A DNA stretch of 28,115 nt from the NCBI RefSeq assembly GCF_000003605.2, contig NW_003133346.1:758110-786224 (forward strand), written 5' to 3'. The notes beneath the pieces were generated by a model. It had not been told where the DNA came from. It made no database searches and saw only the letters and a program-made list of their open reading frames with translations. Position 1 is the first letter of the stretch. Each line of letters opens with the position of its first letter. This document shows, in pieces, positions 27,536-28,115 of this stretch. A program made the position numbers and the translations under genes. The stretch comes from Saccoglossus kowalevskii. Its lineage: Eukaryota > Hemichordata > Enteropneusta > Harrimaniidae.

Positions 27536-28115
27536 TACTTTGAAGATGGCTAAAATTTCATTTTTTTGGCAAATGCAAAAAAAGTGGCCCACTTTCATGG
27601 ACAGCCACGTGACTAAACATTAGACCCAAAATTCCACAAGCATTCATTTGATAGACAATACATAGACCTACATTTGACCAGAAGTTGAGTTAACGTTCTA
27701 ATTCACTTTGTCCAGTATAGTACTTTGAACATGGCTAAAATTCCAAAATTCTGCCTAGTGCAAAAAATGGCCTACTTTCAGGGACAACCACGCGACTAAA
27801 CATTATGACCCGAAACTCTACAAGCAATTATTTGATAAGTAATTCATAGATCTACATTTGAAAAGAAGTTGAGTTAGAATTCTATTTTACTTTGTCATGT
27901 AGAGTCCTTTGAAGATGGCTTACATCCACAATTTTGGTCAAATGCAAAAAATGACCTACTTCTTGGGACGACCACGTATGAACCAAACAAGTTACCAAAT
28001 TTTGGAAGATATTATTTGAAAGATATTTTAATTATCTATGTATGGTAAAAATTTCAAGTAAAAAAAAATACCGGAGCGGCACTTATAGCATTACAAAGTT
28101 GGGCAAAAAATTACA
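27530..28115. repeat. Right inverted arm: the same tandem units in opposite orientation
   Basis: Reverse-complement copies of the left-arm unit. Equivalent points (CCACGTGACT and variants) start at about 27605, 27788 and 27972, spacings 183 and 184. The inner end merges near 27530 with the transposase-like ORF. The arm continues to the window edge. Confidence 0.9.

Larger units (their letters stand above)
24831..28115. mobile_element. Large decayed DNA transposon with long tandem-structured inverted arms (right end outside window)
   Basis: The left end, reading inward, has TTGGCCCAAATTTGTAAC, CTATAAGTGCCGCTCTGGTA and a T run. The reverse complement of the right window edge reads GCCCAACTTTGTAATG, CTATAAGTGCCGCTCCGGTA and a T run. 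The match continues with indels for about 580 bases on the right and 880 on the left. The arms enclose a broken transposase-like ORF on the minus strand. The element lies inside an IDH1 intron. The outermost ends and any target-site duplication are not visible; the left boundary may be further out, near 24485. Confidence 0.88.

Noticed and set aside
24831-28115. LTR retrotransposon interpretation
   Set aside because: The terminal sequences are inverted, not direct, and no reverse transcriptase, integrase or gag motifs were seen.

Overview
This is animal nuclear DNA: AT-rich, with spliced genes, short phase-consistent exons, GT-AG introns and many interspersed repeats. Intron density, typical donors (GTAAGT), miniature transposons and the identity of the two genes suggest a marine invertebrate, possibly a hemichordate or another invertebrate deuterostome. 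The species assignment is inference only. There is one assembly gap (16379-16545).

Left third (307-10554, + strand): the 3' part of an EPS8-family gene, read as 15 coding exons giving about 857 residues. In order it encodes the end of the PTB domain, the conserved middle region, an SH3 domain, a proline/glutamine-rich linker and the C-terminal SAM/PNT-like effector domain. The 5' exons lie left of the window. Its introns hold a 30-bp tandem repeat with 60-bp higher-order structure (4087-4236) and a miniature inverted-repeat element (7879-8053).

Middle (10555-18325): about 7.8 kb between the two stop codons, made up of the 3' UTRs of two convergent genes plus intergenic DNA with low-complexity tracts, a small hairpin and a candidate interspersed repeat. 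No convincing gene was seen there.

Right third (18326-23699, - strand): the last six coding exons of an NADP-dependent isocitrate dehydrogenase of the IDH1 type. They correspond to human IDH1 residue 139 to the C-terminus, keep the catalytic residues, and end in -SKL, a peroxisomal targeting signal. Its introns contain two TTAA-flanked inverted-repeat elements (18731-19970 and 20564-20785). A third, TA-type palindromic element (18812-19023) is nested in the first.

Far right (about 24831 to beyond 28115): a large decayed DNA transposon sits in the IDH1 intron upstream of the first visible exon. Its arms are long inverted repeats, each built of tandem units of about 183 bp, most of which carry a CACGTG palindrome. 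Between them is a frameshifted ORF (26023 to about 27535, - strand). It has DDE-transposase-like motifs, a single C2H2 zinc finger and a conserved basic C-terminal region. I recognise this protein type only as unnamed, repeat-associated proteins of cnidarians and other marine invertebrates. It is the best candidate here for a poorly described system.

EPS8 (actin capping/bundling and Rac signalling) and IDH1 (cytosolic/peroxisomal NADPH supply) have no known shared pathway. Their adjacency is simply positional.
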